Of a stretch of DNA of 6,659 nt, positions 4,802 to 6,659 are shown in pieces. Source of the stretch: an uncultured Actinomycetes bacterium (GTDB lineage Bacteria; Actinomycetota; Acidimicrobiia; IMCC26256; PALSA-555); NCBI GenBank assembly GCA_937927875.1, contig CALEYV010000126.1, positions 1-6,659 of the forward strand, given 5' to 3'. How positions within the stretch are numbered: position 1 is the first letter of the stretch; every line of letters starts with the position of its first letter. A program made the position numbers and the translations under genes. The notes under the pieces were generated by a model. The model was not told the DNA's origin, ran no database searches, and saw only the letters and a list, made by a program, of their open reading frames with translations.

Positions 4802-5709
4802 GCCGACGCTGCGTTCGCGGCGCCCCGGTTGTCGGTCATCCGCCGATAGATCCGCTCGAGGTCGTCGAGCCCGGCGAAGTCCACGGTGAGGGCGCCCTTC
4901 CCGCCCGCGCCGAGGCGGACCCGCACCCGGGTCTCGAGGTAGTCGCCGAGCAGCTCCTCGAGCTGCAGCAGGCCCGGCGGTCGCATGCGCGCCGCGCCGC
5001 GCCGCGCGCGCTCCGAGTCGTCGCCGCCGTCGTTGCGCGCCCGCACCGCCTCCTCGACCGCGCGCACGGACAGGTCCTCCTTGATCGCGCGTCGCGCCAG
5101 CGCCTCCTGGAACGCGCGGTCGGGCGTGCCGAGCAACGCGCGCGCGTGGCCCATCGACAGTCGGTCGTCGCGCAGCGCGCGCTGGATCGACGGCGGCAGC
5201 TGGAGCAGGCGCATCGTGTTCGACACCGCGGCCCGGCTCTTCCCCACCGTGGCCGCGACCTGCTCGTGCGTCATCGAGAAGTCCTCGATCATCTGCTGGT
5301 AGGCGGCCGCCTCCTCGAGCGGGTTGAGGTCGTCGCGCTGGAGGTTCTCGACCAGCGCCGCCTGCAGCGCCCTGCGATCCTCGGTCTGGCGGACGATGGC
5401 GGGGATGACCTGGAGGCCGGCCCGGCGGGCGGCCCGCCACCGGCGCTCGCCGGCCACGAGCTCGTAGCCGTCGCCGGCCGGACGGACCAGCACCGGCTGG
5501 AGCAGCCCAACCTCGCGGATCGAGTCGGCGAGCGCGCCCAGGCCCTCCTCGTCGAACCGATCGCGCGGTTGATAGGGGTTTGGGCGAATCGCGGCGATTG
5601 GGAGCTCTTGGAGGCCGGGGCCCGCGGCCGCGGCTCCGCCGGCCCGCTCGGCGGTCCCGGTGGGGATGAGCGCGCCGAGACCCTTACCGAGACCGCCTGG
5701 TCGCGCCAC
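4798..5709 (-). CDS. parB: Chromosome partitioning protein ParB (CTP-dependent DNA clamp)
   Basis: A 303-residue ParB that binds parS sites near the origin, spreads as a CTP-driven sliding clamp, and stimulates ParA. In order: a basic N-terminal ParA-contact motif GLGKGLGALIP (6-16); a short Ala/Gly linker; the CTP-binding ParB/Srx domain with PNPYQPR (43-49) and GERRWRAAR (87-95); ENLQRDDLNPLEEA (121-134); a helix-turn-helix around 146-170 (THEQVAATVGKSRAAVSN); an Arg/Asp-rich linker (about 222-244); and a C-terminal dimerisation domain (about 245-293). The GTG start is supported by the family N-terminus and by a perfect Shine-Dalgarno sequence inside parA. It overlaps parA by 26 bases, so the two are one operon with coupled translation. 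The stop codon TAG shares bases with the TAA of the convergent cwlM gene. The linker DNA near 4985-5012 is an unusually repetitive GCC/GCG run. Confidence 0.96.
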   Translation of the reverse strand: MARPGGLGKGLGALIPTGTAERAGGAAAAGPGLQELPIAAIRPNPYQPRDRFDEEGLGALADSIREVGLLQPVLVRPAGDGYELVAGERRWRAARRAGLQVIPAIVRQTEDRRALQAALVENLQRDDLNPLEEAAAYQQMIEDFSMTHEQVAATVGKSRAAVSNTMRLLQLPPSIQRALRDDRLSMGHARALLGTPDRAFQEALARRAIKEDLSVRAVEEAVRARNDGGDDSERARRGAARMRPPGLLQLEELLGDYLETRVRVRLGAGGKGALTVDFAGLDDLERIYRRMTDNRGAANAASA

Positions 5710-6580
5710 GACTCACCTCCTTGGCCAGGTCGCGGTAGGCCTTCGCGCCGCGGGAGGTCGAGTCGAACACGATGATCGGCTGCCCGAATGACGGCGCCTC
5801 CGAGAGCCGGACGGTGCGGGGGACCACGGTCTTGTAGACCTTCGGCCCGAAGTATTCGCGGACCTCGGCCTCGACCTGGTCGGCGAGCTTGGTGCGGGCG
5901 TCGTACATGGTGAGGACGATGCCGCGGACCTCCAGGCTGGGATTCAGGTTGGCGTGCACGAGCGAGACGTTGCGGAGTAGCTGGCCGAGTCCCTCCAGCG
6001 CGTAGTACTCGCACTGGATCGGGACGATGACGTCGTCGGCCGCCGCCAGGCCGTTCACGGTGAGCAGGCCCAGCGACGGCGGGCAGTCGATGAGGACCAG
6101 GTCGTAGTGGTCGCGCACGGCGTCGATGGCCCGCCGGAGCCGCAGCTCGCGGCTCATCTGGGCCACCAGCTCGATCTCGGCGCCGGCCAGGTCGATCGTG
6201 GCCGGGGCGACGAAGAGGTTCTTCAGGCTGGTCGGCTCCACGCAGTCCTCGAGGGCCATGTTGCTGAGGATCACGTCGTAGACGGAGCCGGTCACGTCGC
6301 GGGGGTTGAGCCCGAGGCCGGTGGTCGCGTTGCCCTGGGGGTCGAGGTCGACGACCAGCAGCCGGAAGCCGGCCTCGGCCAGCGCCGCTCCGAGGTTCAC
6401 GGCGGTGGTGGTCTTGCCGACCCCGCCCTTCTGGTTGGCGATGGCCAGCACCCGGGGCAGCTCGAGCGGGCGGGGGGCTCGACCCGACGGCCCGGCCGGC
6501 ATCGTTTCCGGATCGAGGATCGGACCGTCGGGCAGGCGTGGCTCCACACCGTGCTCCTCGTCGAGCCTGGTGTCGCTCAA
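5684..6580 (-). CDS. parA: Chromosome partitioning ATPase ParA (deviant Walker A)
   Basis: A 298-residue ParA/Soj ATPase that binds DNA non-specifically in its ATP dimer form and moves ParB-bound origins apart. Motifs: deviant Walker A KGGVGKTTT (51-59, signature Lys51 and Lys56), VDLDPQGNAT (77-86), Walker B-type LVLIDCPPS (161-169, Asp165), and EYYALEGL further on. A 42-residue N-terminal extension rich in Asp, Glu, Pro and Arg precedes the core and looks disordered; such extensions are common in actinobacterial ParA. The chosen start is TTG 6580, because GGAGGAG lies directly upstream. Alternatives are GTG at codon 12 and ATG at codon 27, both leaving the core intact. The frame stays open to the window edge but offers no ATG, GTG or TTG there. 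The stop is TAA, 26 bases inside parB. Confidence 0.94.
   Translation of the reverse strand: MSDTRLDEEHGVEPRLPDGPILDPETMPAGPSGRAPRPLELPRVLAIANQKGGVGKTTTAVNLGAALAEAGFRLLVVDLDPQGNATTGLGLNPRDVTGSVYDVILSNMALEDCVEPTSLKNLFVAPATIDLAGAEIELVAQMSRELRLRRAIDAVRDHYDLVLIDCPPSLGLLTVNGLAAADDVIVPIQCEYYALEGLGQLLRNVSLVHANLNPSLEVRGIVLTMYDARTKLADQVEAEVREYFGPKVYKTVVPRTVRLSEAPSFGQPIIVFDSTSRGAKAYRDLAKEVSRGATRRSR
5713..5722 (-). promoter_or_regulatory. Perfect ribosome binding site for parB inside parA
   Basis: On the minus strand this reads AAGGAGGTGA, full complementarity to the 16S rRNA 3' end. GGAGG stands seven bases before the GTG at 5709 once the following TGAGTC is counted with its last base adjoining the start. 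In the parA frame the same bases encode Lys-Glu-Val near the C-terminus. It decides the parB start and explains how parB is translated despite the 26-base overlap. Confidence 0.85.
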
Positions 6581-6582
6581 CG

Positions 6583-6589
6583 CTCCTCC
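6583..6589 (-). promoter_or_regulatory. Ribosome binding site supporting the TTG start of parA
   Basis: On the minus strand this reads GGAGGAG; its GGAGG core ends four bases before the TTG at 6580. It is the strongest such sequence in the parA start region. I see no comparable site before the in-frame GTG at codon 12 or ATG at codon 27. Confidence 0.6.
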
Positions 6590-6623
6590 AAGAGTCTCGA
6601 CGTCGACTTGAGGCTGGGTCTGC

Positions 6624-6652
6624 AGGATACGCGAGTCAGCCCGGCTTGGGAA
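6624..6652 (-). promoter_or_regulatory. Candidate housekeeping promoter for parAB
   Basis: Read on the minus strand, TTCCCA (6652-6647) matches four of six bases of TTGACA. After a 17-base spacer, TATCCT (6629-6624) fits TANNNT. Transcription would begin near 6617, about 37 bases before the parA start. The stretch is visibly less GC-rich than the surrounding genes, which fits a regulatory region. It is a pattern match only. Confidence 0.35.
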
Positions 6653-6659
6653 GGTCTCC
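6636..6659 (-). CDS. Possible 3' end of an upstream minus-strand gene (rsmG by synteny)
   Basis: The minus-strand frame entering at the right edge reads Gly-Asp-Leu-Pro-Lys-Pro-Gly and then TGA (6638-6636), 55 bases before the parA start. In Actinomycetota the gene upstream of parA is usually rsmG (gidB), the 16S rRNA 7-methylguanosine methyltransferase. Only seven codons are visible, so the identity rests on gene order alone and the frame itself is uncertain. Confidence 0.25.
   Translation of the reverse strand, partial: GDLPKPG

Noticed and set aside
4985..5012. Dense GCGCGCC repeat in parB as a possible regulatory or Z-DNA element
   Set aside because: It encodes the low-complexity Arg/Ala linker between the helix-turn-helix and dimerisation domains, and is explained by codon bias in a GC-rich genome.
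3665..5440. A 591-codon open frame on the minus strand across cwlM and part of parB
   Set aside because: It is antisense to cwlM and in a wrong frame of parB, has low-complexity composition, and crosses two well-supported genes.
4798..6659. parS site (palindrome like TGTTTCACGTGAAACA) near parAB
   Set aside because: I looked for the GTTTCACGTGAAAC core and close variants in the whole window and found none. parS sites probably lie outside it.

Overview
The window is very GC-rich DNA (above 70% by eye, with G or C at nearly every third codon position) from a high-GC Gram-positive bacterium. The gene order trxB-trxA-cwlM facing parB-parA is the arrangement known beside the chromosomal replication origin of Actinomycetota (Mycobacterium: trxB2-trxC-cwlM facing parB-parA-gid). 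Several genes start with GTG, and parA probably starts with TTG. The lack of sigM/rsmA before trxB and the DegV plus stand-alone kinase upstream argue against Mycobacterium itself. A deeper lineage such as Acidimicrobiia is my guess, not something shown.

Layout: 68-904 (+) is a DegV-family fatty-acid-binding protein. 938-2050 (+) is a membrane-anchored, catalytically complete Ser/Thr kinase without PASTA repeats. 2105-2386 (+) is a small two-helix membrane protein of unknown function. 2424-3362 (+) is thioredoxin reductase TrxB. 3456-3794 (+) is thioredoxin TrxA. 3800-4801 (+) is a CwlM-like protein with two peptidoglycan-binding repeats and a degenerate amidase domain. On the minus strand are ParB (5709-4798) and ParA (6580-5684), the chromosome segregation pair. 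The cwlM and parB stop codons overlap tail to tail at 4798-4801. No stretch above 300 bases lacks a gene, and I see no tRNA, rRNA, CRISPR array, insertion sequence or parS site.

How the genes work together: TrxB and TrxA form the NADPH-driven disulfide reduction system. Each is preceded by an exact GGAAT-N18-GTT sequence, the recognition pattern of the thiol-stress sigma factors SigR (Streptomyces) and SigH (mycobacteria). The trxB copy lies inside the end of the preceding membrane-protein gene. The trxA copy has its -35 element in the loop of a hairpin in the trxB-trxA gap. The CwlM-like protein lacks the motifs that bind zinc in active amidases and has no signal peptide, so it is probably a cytoplasmic regulator of cell-wall precursor synthesis rather than a hydrolase. 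The kinase may regulate it, by analogy with mycobacterial PknB and CwlM. ParA and ParB are translationally linked by a 26-nt overlap in which the last codons of parA contain a perfect ribosome binding site for parB.

The window is mainly a conserved core locus. No wholly new system is evident. The points most worth following up are the paired stress promoters, the pseudo-amidase, and the stand-alone kinase at the position where mycobacterial MurJ (MviN) carries a pseudokinase.
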